Notes: generated by a model from the letters alone, not told the origin. Positions 27,845-40,160 are shown, counted from the stretch's first letter. The stretch is DNA of 64,000 nt from Aromatoleum tolulyticum (GCF_900156155.1 NZ_FTMD01000004.1:62001-126000); one strand, 5' to 3'. Translations and numbers: made by a program.

Positions 27845-29890
27845 ATGCAGGCAGCCCGCAACGAGAACCCGCGCAACGTGCGGCCCCCGGTCTTCAACCC
27901 CGTCACCGGCGCAATCCGTGCCCTGGCGATGGATGCCGTACAGCAGGCCAACTCGGGCCACCCGGGTGCTCCGCTGGGCATGGCCGAGATCGCCGAAGTC
28001 CTGTGGCGCCGTCATCTGCGCCACAACCCGGCGAACCCGAAGTGGGCCGACCGCGACCGCTTCGTGCTGTCGAACGGCCACGGCTCGATGCTGGTCTACG
28101 CGCTGCTGCACCTGACCGGCTACGACCTGCCGATCGAGGAACTCAAGCGCTTCCGCCAGCTGCACAGCAAGACCCCGGGCCACCCCGAGTACGGCTACAC
28201 CCCCGGCGTCGAGACCACCACCGGCCCGCTCGGCCAGGGCATCACCAACGCGGTCGGCATGGCGCTGGCCGAGAAGATGCTCGCCGCGGAATTCAACCGC
28301 CCCGGCCACGCCATCGTCGATCACCACACCTACGTGTTCCTCGGCGACGGCTGCCTGATGGAAGGCATCTCGCACGAAGCCTGTTCGCTCGCCGGCACGC
28401 TGGGCCTGGGCAAGCTGATCGCCTTCTACGACGACAACAACATCTCGATCGACGGCCACGTCGATGGCTGGTTCACCGACGAGACGCCGAAGCGCTTCGA
28501 AGCCTACGGCTGGCAGGTCATCGCCAACGTGCAGGGCCACGATGCGGCCGAAATCGATGCCGCAATCCGCGCCGCGCAGGCCAACACGACCCAGCCGACC
28601 CTGATCTGCTGCAAGACCGTGATCGGCGCGGGCGCCCCGAACAAGCAGGGCAGCCACGACGTGCACGGCGCGCCGCTGGGCGCCGCCGAAATCGCCGCGA
28701 CGCGCGAGCACATCGGCTGGACGCATGCGCCGTTCGAAATCCCCGCGGACGTCTACGCGGCCTGGAACGCACGCGACCGGGGTGCGGCGCTGGAAGCCGG
28801 CTGGAACGAACGCTTCGCTGCCTACGCCAAGGCCTTCCCGCAGGAAGCCGCCGAGTTCACGCGCCGCATGCAGGGCGAACTGCCGGCCGACTGGCCGGCG
28901 CATGTCGACGCCGTCATCGCGAAGATCGTCGACAAGGCCGAGACCATCGCCACGCGCAAGGCGAGCCAGAACAGCATCGAGGCCTTCGCGCCCAAGCTGC
29001 CGGAACTCGTCGGCGGCTCGGCCGACCTCGCCGGCTCGAACCTCACGCTGTGGTCCGGCGCCAAGGGCGTCACCAAGGAAAGCGGCGGCAACTACATCTA
29101 CTACGGCGTGCGCGAGTTCGGCATGGCCGCGATCGCCAACGGCATCTCGCTGCATGGCGGCCTGATCCCCTACACCGCCACCTTCCTGATGTTCAGCGAG
29201 TACGCGCGCAACGCCCTGCGCATGGCCGCGCTGATGAAGATCCGCCAGATCTTCGTGTTCACGCACGACTCGATCGGCCTCGGCGAGGACGGCCCGACGC
29301 ACCAGCCGGTCGAGCAGACCGCGACGCTGCGCCTGATCCCTAACATGGACGTGTGGCGCCCCTGCGACACGACCGAATCGGCCATGGCCTGGGCCAGCGC
29401 GATCGAGCGCAAGGACGGCCCCTCGTCGCTGCTGTTCTCGCGCCAGAATCTGCCCTTCCAGGCCCGTTCGCCCGAGCAGATCGCGGCGATCCGCCGCGGC
29501 GGCTACGTGCTGTCGGACGCACCGGCCAACCTGAACGGCGGCAAGCCGCAGGCGGTGATCATCGCCACCGGCTCGGAAGTCGCCCTCGCGGTCGCGGCGC
29601 AGAAGTCGCTCGCCGACGCAGGCATCGCGGTGCGTGTCGTGTCGATGCCCTCGACCAACGTGTTCGACCGCCAGGACCGCAGCTACCAGGGTGAAGTCCT
29701 GCCCGCCGGCATGCCGCGCGTCGCCGTCGAAGCGGGCGTCACCGACGGCTGGCGCAAGTACGTCGGCCTCGAAGGCGCGGTGATCGGCATCGATCGCTTC
29801 GGCGAGTCCGCGCCCGCCGGCGAGCTGTTCAAGTATTTCGGAATCACTGCCGAAGCGGTCGCAGAAGCCGTGAAGCAGGTCGTGAAGTAA
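27845..29890 (+). CDS. tkt: Transketolase
   Basis: A thiamine-diphosphate enzyme that moves two-carbon units between sugar phosphates (pentose phosphate pathway and Calvin cycle). 681 residues. The TPP-binding segment [38 protein letters not shown] has the expected GDG...NN spacing. The pyrimidine domain has [22 protein letters not shown], and the C-terminal domain ends with [20 protein letters not shown]. The start at 27845 has a purine-rich site before it; the in-frame start at 27758 lies in the promoter region (GATAAT at 27800-27805 is a -10 candidate). Confidence 0.96.
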   Translation: MQAARNENPRNVRPPVFNPVTGAIRALAMDAVQQANSGHPGAPLGMAEIAEVLWRRHLRHNPANPKWADRDRFVLSNGHGSMLVYALLHLTGYDLPIEELKRFRQLHSKTPGHPEYGYTPGVETTTGPLGQGITNAVGMALAEKMLAAEFNRPGHAIVDHHTYVFLGDGCLMEGISHEACSLAGTLGLGKLIAFYDDNNISIDGHVDGWFTDETPKRFEAYGWQVIANVQGHDAAEIDAAIRAAQANTTQPTLICCKTVIGAGAPNKQGSHDVHGAPLGAAEIAATREHIGWTHAPFEIPADVYAAWNARDRGAALEAGWNERFAAYAKAFPQEAAEFTRRMQGELPADWPAHVDAVIAKIVDKAETIATRKASQNSIEAFAPKLPELVGGSADLAGSNLTLWSGAKGVTKESGGNYIYYGVREFGMAAIANGISLHGGLIPYTATFLMFSEYARNALRMAALMKIRQIFVFTHDSIGLGEDGPTHQPVEQTATLRLIPNMDVWRPCDTTESAMAWASAIERKDGPSSLLFSRQNLPFQARSPEQIAAIRRGGYVLSDAPANLNGGKPQAVIIATGSEVALAVAAQKSLADAGIAVRVVSMPSTNVFDRQDRSYQGEVLPAGMPRVAVEAGVTDGWRKYVGLEGAVIGIDRFGESAPAGELFKYFGITAEAVAEAVKQVVK

Positions 29891-29987
29891 GCGTCGTCGC
29901 CGCGCTCCCGGCGCAGTCGGCGCCGGCAGTCCGCGGCGCCGGCTATCAGATTGTGCTGTTCGTATCATTGCTCCGGGAGAATCCTCG

Positions 29988-31004
<1,017 letters not shown>

Positions 31005-31038
31005 GCGCGAAGTAAGCCCCTCGCAGCCAAGTAATCCT

Positions 31039-31063
31039 ACGCCCTGCTACGCGGGGCGTTTTT
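31039..31063 (+). terminator. Weak intrinsic terminator between gap and pgk
   Basis: A 6-bp stem (ACGCCC with GGGCGT), 9-nt loop and a five-T run, 34 bp after gap. It may cause partial attenuation within the tkt-gap-pgk series. Confidence 0.55.
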
Positions 31064-31082
31064 CCATCGGGAAGATCACTCC

Positions 31083-32267
31083 ATGCAAGTCAAGAAACTC
31101 GCCGACCTCAACGTGGCCGGCAAGCGCGTCTTCATCCGCGCCGACCTCAACGTGCCGCAGGACGAAGCGGGCAACATCGTCGAAGACACCCGCATCCGCG
31201 CCTCGCTGCCGTCGATCAAGTACTGCCTCGACAACGGCGCCGCCGTCATGGTCACCTCGCACCTCGGCCGCCCGACCGAAGGCGAATGCCGCGCCGAAGA
31301 CACGCTCGCGCCGATCGCCGTGCGCCTGGGCGAGCTGCTGCACAAGCCGGTGCGCCTGATCCGCGACTGGGTCGAGGGCGGCTTCGAGGTGAAGCCGGGC
31401 GACGTCGTCCTGCTCGAGAACTGCCGCTGCAACACGGGCGAGAAGAAGGACAAGGAAGAGCTGGCGAAGAAGATGGCCGCGCTGTGCGACATCTACGTCA
31501 ATGACGCCTTCGGCACCGCCCACCGCGCCGAGGCGACGACCCACGGCATCGCCCGCTTCGCACCGGTCGCGTGCGCCGGCATGCTGATGGGCGCGGAGAT
31601 CGACGCGCTCACCAAGGCCACCGAGAATCCGACCCGCCCGCTGGTCGCGATCGTCGGCGGCGCCAAGGTGTCGAGCAAGCTGACCATCCTGAAGACGCTG
31701 GCGCAGAAGGTCGACCAGCTGATCGTCGGCGGCGGCATCGCCAACACCTTCCTGCTCGCCTCGGGCCACCGCATCGGCGACTCGCTCGCCGAGCCCGAAC
31801 TGGTCAAGGAAGCCCAGGCCGTCATGGACATCATGAAGGGCCGCGGCGCGGAAGTGCCGCTGCCGGTCGACGTCGTCGTCGCCGACGAAGTCTCCGCGCT
31901 GGCGCGCGCGAACCGCATCCCGGTCGAGGATGTCGGACCGCACGACCGCATCCTCGACGTCGGCCCCAAGACCTCGGCGAAGCTCGCCGACATCATCGCC
32001 CACGCCGGCACGATCGTGTGGAACGGCCCGGTGGGCGTGTTCGAGCACAACCAGTTCGCCGGCGGCACGAAGATGATGGCCTCGGCGATCGCGCACTCCG
32101 ACGCCTTCTGCATCGCGGGCGGCGGCGACACCCTCGCGGCGATCGCGAAGTTCCACATCGCCCAGGACGTCGGCTACATCTCGACCGGCGGCGGCGCCTT
32201 CCTCGAGTTCCTCGAAGGCAAGACCCTGCCGGCGATCGCGGCGCTCGAAGCGCGCTTCAACGACTGA
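31083..32267 (+). CDS. pgk: Phosphoglycerate kinase
   Basis: Interconverts 1,3-bisphosphoglycerate and 3-phosphoglycerate with ADP/ATP. 394 residues. The N-terminal domain has [13 protein letters not shown] and [10 protein letters not shown], and the hinge/C-terminal nucleotide-binding domain has [13 protein letters not shown] and [11 protein letters not shown]. It ends before a strong terminator, so the upstream carbon-metabolism genes stop here. Confidence 0.97.
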   Translation: MQVKKLADLNVAGKRVFIRADLNVPQDEAGNIVEDTRIRASLPSIKYCLDNGAAVMVTSHLGRPTEGECRAEDTLAPIAVRLGELLHKPVRLIRDWVEGGFEVKPGDVVLLENCRCNTGEKKDKEELAKKMAALCDIYVNDAFGTAHRAEATTHGIARFAPVACAGMLMGAEIDALTKATENPTRPLVAIVGGAKVSSKLTILKTLAQKVDQLIVGGGIANTFLLASGHRIGDSLAEPELVKEAQAVMDIMKGRGAEVPLPVDVVVADEVSALARANRIPVEDVGPHDRILDVGPKTSAKLADIIAHAGTIVWNGPVGVFEHNQFAGGTKMMASAIAHSDAFCIAGGGDTLAAIAKFHIAQDVGYISTGGGAFLEFLEGKTLPAIAALEARFND

Positions 32268-32320
32268 GGCAATCAATCTTCGCTCGATGCGGGCCCGGCA
32301 ACACCGCGGGCCGCACAACG

Positions 32321-32346
32321 AAAAGGCCACCCGCGGGTGGCCTTTT
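32321..32346. terminator. Terminator after pgk
   Basis: A 12-bp palindromic stem starting with A4 and ending in T4, with further T residues after it. It can act for pgk (+) and, less strongly, for the convergent small Cys-rich gene (-). Confidence 0.88.
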
Positions 32347-32369
32347 CCTTTCCTGCGTCGCACCGGTGT

Positions 32370-32618
32370 TCAGCCGCAGCTGCAGCTCCCGCACCCGCCG
32401 CACTTCTGCTTGCGCGTGACGAGATAGTTGGCAATCTGGTCACGGTCGAATTCGAAATCGTCGCTGCTCTCGTAACCGATCCCCGGCTGGAAGGCCTGGC
32501 CGTCGATCACGATGGTCAGCGCGTGCATGTCGCTTGCGGGATCGTGAGCGACCGAAAGGTCGTAGCTGCCGCCACGCGGCAGGCTGTCGAGCAGGGAGCG
32601 GGTAACGTCGTCGATCAT
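32370..32618 (-). CDS. Small protein with a Cys/Gly-rich C-terminal tail
   Basis: 82 residues, function unknown. The body (residues 1-68) is an acidic soluble domain with MIDDVTRSLLDSLPRGG at its start. The last 12 residues contain four cysteines in a Gly/Ser setting (QKCGGCGSCSCG), reminiscent of a metal-binding or metal-delivery tail. The start at 32618 is chosen because an AGGA lies upstream and the residues before it look non-coding. It is convergent with pgk and lies downstream of the tandem-Cache gene on the same strand. I know of no assigned family. Confidence 0.75.
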   Translation of the reverse strand: MIDDVTRSLLDSLPRGGSYDLSVAHDPASDMHALTIVIDGQAFQPGIGYESSDDFEFDRDQIANYLVTRKQKCGGCGSCSCG

Positions 32619-32731
32619 GGGCGCTTCATCCTTCAGGGGGGTCAACATTCGCCGGACGACATGGCATCCGGCGGCGAGACATTCTCCGGGATCGGCCTCC
32701 GCGGGATATTGTCGGAGGTCAACCGGATGCG

Positions 32732-33607
32732 TCAGCGCGTGTAGTAGCCGACGCCGACCAGCATGTCGTCCACGCGCCGGATGAACGAGTGCTTGGTCTC
32801 CAGCTTGTCGGTGACGGGGTTGCGCCACGCGTAGTCGAGCTCCCCCTCGCCCTTGCGGCTGACGATATTCACCATGTCGGCGACGATCGCCTTGCCCTTG
32901 GGATCCCGCACCGCGCGCCCGTCGCTGCCGACCAGCTTGGGCATCGCACCGTGCGCGAGGAAACGCTGCGAATGCATGTCGATCGCGAACACGTAGAGGT
33001 CGTCCTGGACGAACCCGCCGTCGAGCGCGTTGAAGGCCGCGACGGCCGTCTGGGCGCCCTTCTCCTTCACCGCCGCGACCGCCCGGTTCAGCAGATCCTT
33101 GGCCTGTGCCGGCGTCGCGCGCGGCACGTAATAGCCGACCGCGATGATGCGCTCGCCGACCTTGCGGAACAGCGTCACCTTCGGCTCCTCGCGGTTGTCG
33201 ACGCGATTGAGCCAGCGATACTCGACGCGCCCGGCCTCGCTCTTCGCCGCGACGTCGAGCATTTCGCGAAAGAAGGGCTTGCCGGCGGCATCCTTCATGG
33301 TCGCCACGTTACGCCCCACCAGGGCCACCGAGGAGCCGCCGCTCGCGAGCATGGTGCCGTCCGTGCTCAGCGCATACACGTAAAGCTCGCGGTCCTTGAA
33401 CTGCGGCGCACCGTTGAACTCGTCGAACGCCGCATCGCCGACTTCGCGGAAGCGCGCCACCGCCTTGTCGAGCAGGCGCAGGCTGCGGTTCTCGTCGGCG
33501 CGCTGCACGAGGGAGCCCTGCCCCGAGGCGGGAGCGGGATCGGCGGCAAACACGGGTTGCGCCATCAGGACGAGCGCGCACAACGAGGCGAGGGGAGCGA
33601 GTTTCAT
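32732..33607 (-). CDS. Secreted tandem Cache-domain protein
   Basis: A periplasmic protein of 291 residues with a signal peptide (1-21, VFAAD). Two repeated Cache-type sensor domains follow (about 35-155 and 165-290). Each repeat runs from an AF-x-FN/ALDGG segment through a LYVYAL/LYVFAI strand to a GYY motif (VGYYVPR and VGYYTR). There is no transmembrane helix after the signal peptide and no output domain. It may be a ligand-binding partner for another sensor or a stand-alone binding protein. Divergent from pyk with a 201-bp spacer. Confidence 0.85.
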   Translation of the reverse strand: MKLAPLASLCALVLMAQPVFAADPAPASGQGSLVQRADENRSLRLLDKAVARFREVGDAAFDEFNGAPQFKDRELYVYALSTDGTMLASGGSSVALVGRNVATMKDAAGKPFFREMLDVAAKSEAGRVEYRWLNRVDNREEPKVTLFRKVGERIIAVGYYVPRATPAQAKDLLNRAVAAVKEKGAQTAVAAFNALDGGFVQDDLYVFAIDMHSQRFLAHGAMPKLVGSDGRAVRDPKGKAIVADMVNIVSRKGEGELDYAWRNPVTDKLETKHSFIRRVDDMLVGVGYYTR

Positions 33608-33808
33608 GGCGTTCGGATGTCCGGTGATTGAATTGATGAAAGCAAAATTATAGGAAGCTTCAGCATCTGTCGAGAGGCCGCTGCGGGCGAAGGGCGAAAG
33701 CCCTCTGCCCGACGGCGAACCGCCGCGCATCGTGACCACGCCGGCTCCGTCGCCCGGCCGCGCGCAGGTAGAATCGTGTTCACGGATGCATATCGACACG
33801 GAGACAAC

Positions 33809-35257
33809 ATGCCGCGCCACACGAAGATCGTCGCCACCCTGGGTCCGGCCTCGTCCGACCCGCAAGTTCTGGAACGGATGGTGCATGCGGGGATCGACGT
33901 CGTGCGCATGAATTTTTCGCACGGCAAGGCAGAAGATCACATCGCCCGCGCCACCGCGATCCGCGAGGCGTCCGAGCGGGCCGGCCGGCCGGTGGGCATC
34001 CTCGCCGACCTGCAGGGCCCCAAGATCCGCGTCGGAAAATTCGCCGGCGACCGGGTGCACCTGCACAAGGATGCGGAGTTCATCCTCGACGCACACTGCG
34101 AACTGGGCGACACGACGCGTGTCGGCCTCGACTACAAGAACCTGCCCAGGGACGTGAAGACGGGCGACGTCCTGCTGCTCGACGACGGGCGCCTCAAGCT
34201 GGTCGTCAACCGCGTGGTCGGCGCCGAGATCCACACGACCGTGCGGGTCGGCGGCGAACTGTCGAACAACAAGGGCATCAACCGCCAGGGCGGCGGCCTC
34301 ACCGCGCCCGCGCTGACCGCGAAGGACATGGACGACATCAAGACCGCCGCCCTCATCGGCGTCGACTTCGTGGCCGTCTCCTTCCCCAAGAGCGCCGCCG
34401 ACATGTACATGGCGCAGCAGCTCCTGCGCGCCGCCGGCTGCGAGGCCTTGCTGATCGCGAAGATCGAGCGCACCGAGGCGGTCGCCAACCTCAGCGAGAT
34501 CCTGGATGCCTCCGACGGCATCATGGTCGCCCGCGGCGACCTCGCGGTCGAGGTCGGCGACGCGGCCGTCCCGGCGCTGCAAAAGAAGATGATCCGCGCC
34601 GCACGCGACCGCAACAAACTGACGATCACCGCGACGCAGATGATGGAGTCGATGATCGGCAGCCCGGTGCCGACGCGCGCGGAGGTGTCCGACGTCGCCA
34701 ATGCGGTGCTGGACGGCACCGACGCGGTGATGCTGTCGGCGGAGACCGCTTCGGGCAAGTATCCGGTCGAGGTCGTCGAGGCGATGAGCCGCGTGTGCCT
34801 CGAAGCGGAGAAATCCGCCGAGGTCACGCTCGACCGCGAAGTGCTCGACCGCGTGTTCACCCGCATCGACCAGTCGATCGCGATGGCGGCGATCTGGACC
34901 GCGTGGCACCTGAAGGTCAAGGCGATCGCCTCGCTCACGCAGACCGGCTCGACCGCACTGTGGATGAGCCGCCTCAACAGCGGCGTGCCGATCTATGCGC
35001 TCACCCCCGAGATGGCCTCGCGCAACCAGATGACGCTGTACCGCGAGGTCTTCCCGCTGCTGATGTCGCAGACGCACCAGGACCGCGACCTGATGCTGTG
35101 GGAGGCCGAGCAGATCCTGCTCGACCAGGGCGTCGTCGAGCACGGGGACCTCATCGTGCTGACGATCGGTGAGCCGATCGGCGCCTCCGGCGGCACGAAC
35201 ACGCTCAAGATCGTGCGCGTCGGCGAGCATCCGGCACCGCATCTGAACGAGCAATGA
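33809..35257 (+). CDS. pyk: Pyruvate kinase
   Basis: Last step of glycolysis, phosphoenolpyruvate to pyruvate with ATP formation. 482 residues. The TIM-barrel domain has TKIVATLGPAS and VVRMNFSHG, then LQGPKIRVGKF, the catalytic region LIAKIERTEAV and the signature DGIMVARGDLAVEV. The C-terminal allosteric domain ends with TLKIVRVGE. The ATG at 33809 has a GGAGA site upstream. Usually adjacent to pgk in relatives; here two opposite-strand genes separate them. Confidence 0.96.
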   Translation: MPRHTKIVATLGPASSDPQVLERMVHAGIDVVRMNFSHGKAEDHIARATAIREASERAGRPVGILADLQGPKIRVGKFAGDRVHLHKDAEFILDAHCELGDTTRVGLDYKNLPRDVKTGDVLLLDDGRLKLVVNRVVGAEIHTTVRVGGELSNNKGINRQGGGLTAPALTAKDMDDIKTAALIGVDFVAVSFPKSAADMYMAQQLLRAAGCEALLIAKIERTEAVANLSEILDASDGIMVARGDLAVEVGDAAVPALQKKMIRAARDRNKLTITATQMMESMIGSPVPTRAEVSDVANAVLDGTDAVMLSAETASGKYPVEVVEAMSRVCLEAEKSAEVTLDREVLDRVFTRIDQSIAMAAIWTAWHLKVKAIASLTQTGSTALWMSRLNSGVPIYALTPEMASRNQMTLYREVFPLLMSQTHQDRDLMLWEAEQILLDQGVVEHGDLIVLTIGEPIGASGGTNTLKIVRVGEHPAPHLNEQ

Positions 35258-35307
35258 GCCCGCAAGAATCCGGCTGCGGCTGGTAGACTCGCACACTTTG
35301 CATGACG

Positions 35308-36302
<995 letters not shown>

Positions 36303-36437
36303 CGTGACGGTGCGGCGGCGGGTATTTGCATACCGTTTCCTTCGCCGGGCCCACCGCCGCCCAACAAACGCTAAAATGCGAGCCAATTCGCAACCCGGCA
36401 CGTTCGTCGTGCCCGCACTTGATACCGGAGAAGGACA

Positions 36438-37502
36438 ATGCCCCTCGTTTCCATGCGCCAGCTGCTCGATCATGCCGCCGAAAACGGCTACGGTTTGCCG
36501 GCGTTCAACGTCAATAACCTCGAGCAGGTCCAGGCGATCATGGAAGCCGCGGCCGAGTGCGACAGCCCGGTGATCATGCAGGCCTCGGCCGGCGCCCGGA
36601 AGTACGCCGGCGAAGCCTTCCTGCGCCACCTGATCGACGCCGCCGTAGAGGCCTATCCGCAGATCCCCGTGGTGATGCACCAGGACCACGGCCAGTCGCC
36701 GGCGATCTGCATGGGCGCGATCCGCTCCGGCTTCTCCAGCGTGATGATGGACGGCTCGCTGATGGAAGACGGCAAGACCCCGTCCTCGTACGAGTACAAC
36801 GTCGCGGTGAGCCGCGAGGTCGTCAAGTTCTCCCACGCCATCGGCGTCACCGTCGAAGCCGAACTGGGCTGCCTCGGTTCGCTGGAGACCGGCCAGGCCG
36901 GTGAAGAGGACGGCGTCGGTGCCGAAGGCACGCTGGACCACTCGATGCTGCTCACCGACCCCGACCAGGCCGCCGACTTCGTCAAGCAGACCGACTGCGA
37001 CGCGCTGGCGATCGCGATCGGCACCAGCCACGGCGCCTACAAGTTCACGCGCAAGCCGACCGGTGACATCCTTGCGATCGAGCGCGTGAAGGCGATCCAT
37101 GCGCGCCTGCCGAACACCCACCTGGTGATGCACGGCTCGTCGAGCGTGCCGCCGGAACTGCTCGAGATCATCCGCCAGTACGGCGGCGACATGAAAGAAA
37201 CCTACGGCGTGCCGGTCGAGGAGATCCAGACCGCGATCAAGTTCGGCGTGCGCAAGATCAACATCGACACCGACATCCGCCTCGCGATGACCGGCGCGGT
37301 GCGCAAGTTCCTGTTCGAGAATCCGTCGAAGTTCGATCCGCGCGAGTTCCTCAAGCCGGCGCGCGAAGCCGCCAAGCTGGTGTGCAAGGCACGCTTCGAG
37401 GCCTTCGGCTGCGCCGGCCAGGCGAGCCGCATCAAGCCGGCTTCGCTGGAAAAGATCGCCGCACGCTACAAGTCCGGCGAGCTCACGCAGGTCGTCCGCT
37501 AA
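36438..37502 (+). CDS. fba: Class II fructose-bisphosphate aldolase
   Basis: A zinc-dependent aldolase cleaving fructose 1,6-bisphosphate (and, in Calvin-type members, sedoheptulose 1,7-bisphosphate). 354 residues. Zinc and catalytic residues are seen in [56 protein letters not shown] and [11 protein letters not shown]. The insertion with [10 protein letters not shown] is typical of the CbbA-like subgroup. A TAAAAT hexamer at 36372-36377 is a possible -10. The next gene in the conserved order, purC, lies 9 kb downstream. Confidence 0.96.
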   Translation: MPLVSMRQLLDHAAENGYGLPAFNVNNLEQVQAIMEAAAECDSPVIMQASAGARKYAGEAFLRHLIDAAVEAYPQIPVVMHQDHGQSPAICMGAIRSGFSSVMMDGSLMEDGKTPSSYEYNVAVSREVVKFSHAIGVTVEAELGCLGSLETGQAGEEDGVGAEGTLDHSMLLTDPDQAADFVKQTDCDALAIAIGTSHGAYKFTRKPTGDILAIERVKAIHARLPNTHLVMHGSSSVPPELLEIIRQYGGDMKETYGVPVEEIQTAIKFGVRKINIDTDIRLAMTGAVRKFLFENPSKFDPREFLKPAREAAKLVCKARFEAFGCAGQASRIKPASLEKIAARYKSGELTQVVR

Positions 37503-37515
37503 GACCTTTACCCGG

Positions 37516-37535
37516 CCCGCGCCTTCGGGCGCGGG
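37516..37535 (+). other. UUCG-capped hairpin after fba
   Basis: A perfect 8-bp GC stem closed by TTCG, between the fba stop and the next gene's ATG (15 bp later), with no T tract. It is more likely an mRNA 3'-end protector or processing signal than a terminator. Confidence 0.5.
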
Positions 37536-37550
37536 GCCCAGCTCAGCCCC

Positions 37551-38222
37551 ATGTCCAAGGCAAACCTGAAGCTCACCGTCGGCTTCGAGTTCGAACTCGA
37601 GGCGCCCGCCGCTTTGCTCGACACCAGCCACGAAAGATTGTGCAAGGCCGTCCAGGAATTGCTCGGTGCGATGGTGCTGCAGGGGATGCCGACGGTCACG
37701 GCCAAGCAACTCGGGAAGGCCGGAATCGAGGTGGTTTCCCACCACCATCACCTCGACGTCCTGAACACCGCGGCTGCGGCAGTTCCCCGCGAGGAACTGG
37801 TCGCCGCCGGCCCGCACCTCACCGACGACGAGCTCGACCAGCTCGCGCGCCGCGCGGCGGGGCGCGTTCCCCTCGCCGACGTCGAGCGCGCGCGTTTCCT
37901 GCGTCGGCACGCGCTCGCGCTCGCCGGCGAGTTCCGCATGGTGCCTTGCCTGATCGGGGCGCGCCTGAATTCGGGCAAGGATGCCACCCTCAACGCACGG
38001 CTGAACCTCACCAACGGCAGCGTGCTGGTGAGCGAACAGGACCGCCAGAGCCGCTTGCAGGCCAACCAGGCAGGGCTGGTGGTGGCGATCCAGGGATCGG
38101 ACGTGCGCCTGCCCGGCGCCTGTGCCGGACACACCCTGAGCGGCCCGGTGATCGAGGTCGCGCTCGGCGAACTCGCCGCCCACCGCGACGCCCTCGTCGC
38201 CATCTGGCAGAAGAGCGGCTGA
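37551..38222 (+). CDS. Hypothetical protein downstream of fba
   Basis: 223 residues, not recognised. Soluble, no signal peptide or membrane helix. The N-terminal third is a hydrophobic/acidic mix (LKLTVGFEFELEAPAALL) followed by a four-histidine run VVSHHHHLDV near residue 62. The middle is Ala/Arg-rich and helical, and the C-terminal part looks like a small beta-rich domain (LNLTNGSVLVSEQDRQSR...AIQGSDVRLPG). Codon use is like its neighbours. It lies 48 bp after fba on the same strand and is convergent with the haem-type diguanylate cyclase. Confidence 0.7.
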   Translation: MSKANLKLTVGFEFELEAPAALLDTSHERLCKAVQELLGAMVLQGMPTVTAKQLGKAGIEVVSHHHHLDVLNTAAAAVPREELVAAGPHLTDDELDQLARRAAGRVPLADVERARFLRRHALALAGEFRMVPCLIGARLNSGKDATLNARLNLTNGSVLVSEQDRQSRLQANQAGLVVAIQGSDVRLPGACAGHTLSGPVIEVALGELAAHRDALVAIWQKSG

Positions 38223-38294
38223 GCCCGCCCATCGGGCCGAGCCCGACCCGCCGCGCAGCGGGCGATCCTGGGGAATGCTGCCGTCAGCCGCCGC

Positions 38295-40160
38295 TCAATA
38301 CGAGTCGGCGTGCCCTTCCCACATCTCGGACCTGAAGCGCACGACGCGGTTGCGGCCGTCCTCCTTCGCACGATAGAGGGCCACGTCCGCGAATTTCACG
38401 GTCTGCCAGAAGGTTTCGCTGTCTTCGGGGAACATCGCCAGGCCGATCGAGATCGTCTTCTGCAGCACGGCGCCGCCGACCTGGATCTTCATGTCCTCGA
38501 CGGTCGCGCGGATGTTCTCGGCGACACGCAGCGCATTCTCGGCCTCGGTTTCCTGCAGGACGATGAGGAACTCTTCCCCGCCGAAGCGGATGACCATGTC
38601 GGACGCCCGCACCGAGGTGCGCAGCACCGCGGCCAGCGATTTCAGCACCGCGTCGCCGGCATCGTGACCATAGGTATCGTTCACCATCTTGAAGTAGTCG
38701 ATGTCCAGCACCAGGAGCGCCAGTTCGATCTTGCGCCGGCGCGCCGTGGCGACCAGGGTGTCGACGTATTCCTCGAGGAAGCGGCGGTTGTTCAGGCCCG
38801 TCATCGCATCGCGCAGCGAGGACTCGCGCAGCGTCTCGGTCAGGCGCTTGGCCTCCAGCACCGGCGCCATCTCGCGCACATAGACGTTCACGTACGGCAC
38901 CTGGGCATGGAAGCGCGCCGCCTCCGATTCGCGCACGACGAGCTGGACGATGCTCCCCACCGCGCCGGACTGCATGATCGGCACACAATAGTGGCGCCGC
39001 GTCTCCCCCGTATCGTCGGGCTGCTTGAACGCATAGCAGATGCCCGGCTGGGTCAGGCCGTCGACGGTGTGGCCGGAGCGCTTGGCGCGGCACATGTCGC
39101 TGCGCACCAGGATCTGCGGATCGCACCAGCGGCACGGGCTGCCCTGCACGCCGTCGACCATGAAGGGCTCCAGCTGCTTCGGCCCGGACGTTTCGTAGAT
39201 GGAGAATTCGCGCACGCCGAACTGGTCCGTCAGCACGCGGCCGAAGCGGTCGAAGATCTCGGACTTGGTCTCGTCCTCCTCGATCGCCTGCTTGAAGCTG
39301 GACGCATCGGCCAGGCCGTTGACCATGTCGATCGCGACCTCGAGCTGGTTGTCGTCCTGGCGCAGGGTGCGGCCGGTGAGCTGCACCACGCGCTGACTGA
39401 TGCGCGCGAGGCCATCGTCGAGGAAGCTGAGCAGGTTGTTGGTCTCGCTGGCGATCTGGCCGATCTCGTCGTCGGTGCGCTTTTCCACGCGCCCCTTGAA
39501 GTCGCCCTTCAGCGCACGCTGCACCGCCCGCTCCACCGCCTGCGCGGTCGAGCCGACCGGCAGGATGAGACGCCGGGCGAGGACAATGGAGAGCGCCGCG
39601 AACATCGCCATCGTGACGCTGATCCAGGTCACGGTCGTGAGCGCCTTCTCCTTGAGTTCGGTGAGCGACAGCTCCATCGTGACCGCGCCGAGCACGGTGC
39701 CCTCGCTGACCTTGTGGCACTGCAGACAGTTCGGGGTGCCGCGCGACGAGGCGGCGAACGGGATGGTGCCGCGAAACACCGACTCGCCGCCATCATCGCG
39801 TATCTCGTAGCGGGGCTGGCCGTCGGCGAGCACGAGCTTCTCGATCTCGTCCGCGCTCATTTCGCGGTTCATGCCGGCGCCGAACTGCTCGTTCACGTAC
39901 GTGGAGCGCACGACCCGCGCCGTGCGCAGCCCCTGGACCTCGAGCAGGCGATTGAGGAATTGTTCGCGCTTGTTGATGACCCCCAGGATCATCGACTCGG
40001 TCAGATGCACGCGGACGACTTCGGCTGCGGTGCGCACGTGTGCGGTCGACGAGGCGATCGAATAGCTGCGGAAGGCGTAAAGGCTGATCAGGATCAGCAT
40101 CACCAGTGTGCCCACAGCGATGCCGCCGAACAGCAGGGTCATCTTTCGATTCAGATTCAT
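38295..40160 (-). CDS. Diguanylate cyclase with periplasmic c-haem motif and Cys-rich sensor domain
   Basis: 621 residues. TM1 (~9-30), periplasmic domain (~31-172) containing CLQCH (Cys145, Cys148, His149), which would attach a c-type haem; TM2 (~174-196); a HAMP-like linker (~197-250). Then comes a GAF-like domain (~285-430) with five cysteines at 343, 346, 357, 375 and 392. The GGDEF domain reads GGEEF (527-531), with an inhibitory I-site RASD (518-521) five residues upstream. So an active, product-inhibited c-di-GMP synthase controlled by a haem signal and possibly a second metal or redox signal is likely. Ligands are unknown. The start at 40160 removes a non-coding upstream stretch. Confidence 0.9.
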   Translation of the reverse strand: MNLNRKMTLLFGGIAVGTLVMLILISLYAFRSYSIASSTAHVRTAAEVVRVHLTESMILGVINKREQFLNRLLEVQGLRTARVVRSTYVNEQFGAGMNREMSADEIEKLVLADGQPRYEIRDDGGESVFRGTIPFAASSRGTPNCLQCHKVSEGTVLGAVTMELSLTELKEKALTTVTWISVTMAMFAALSIVLARRLILPVGSTAQAVERAVQRALKGDFKGRVEKRTDDEIGQIASETNNLLSFLDDGLARISQRVVQLTGRTLRQDDNQLEVAIDMVNGLADASSFKQAIEEDETKSEIFDRFGRVLTDQFGVREFSIYETSGPKQLEPFMVDGVQGSPCRWCDPQILVRSDMCRAKRSGHTVDGLTQPGICYAFKQPDDTGETRRHYCVPIMQSGAVGSIVQLVVRESEAARFHAQVPYVNVYVREMAPVLEAKRLTETLRESSLRDAMTGLNNRRFLEEYVDTLVATARRRKIELALLVLDIDYFKMVNDTYGHDAGDAVLKSLAAVLRTSVRASDMVIRFGGEEFLIVLQETEAENALRVAENIRATVEDMKIQVGGAVLQKTISIGLAMFPEDSETFWQTVKFADVALYRAKEDGRNRVVRFRSEMWEGHADSY

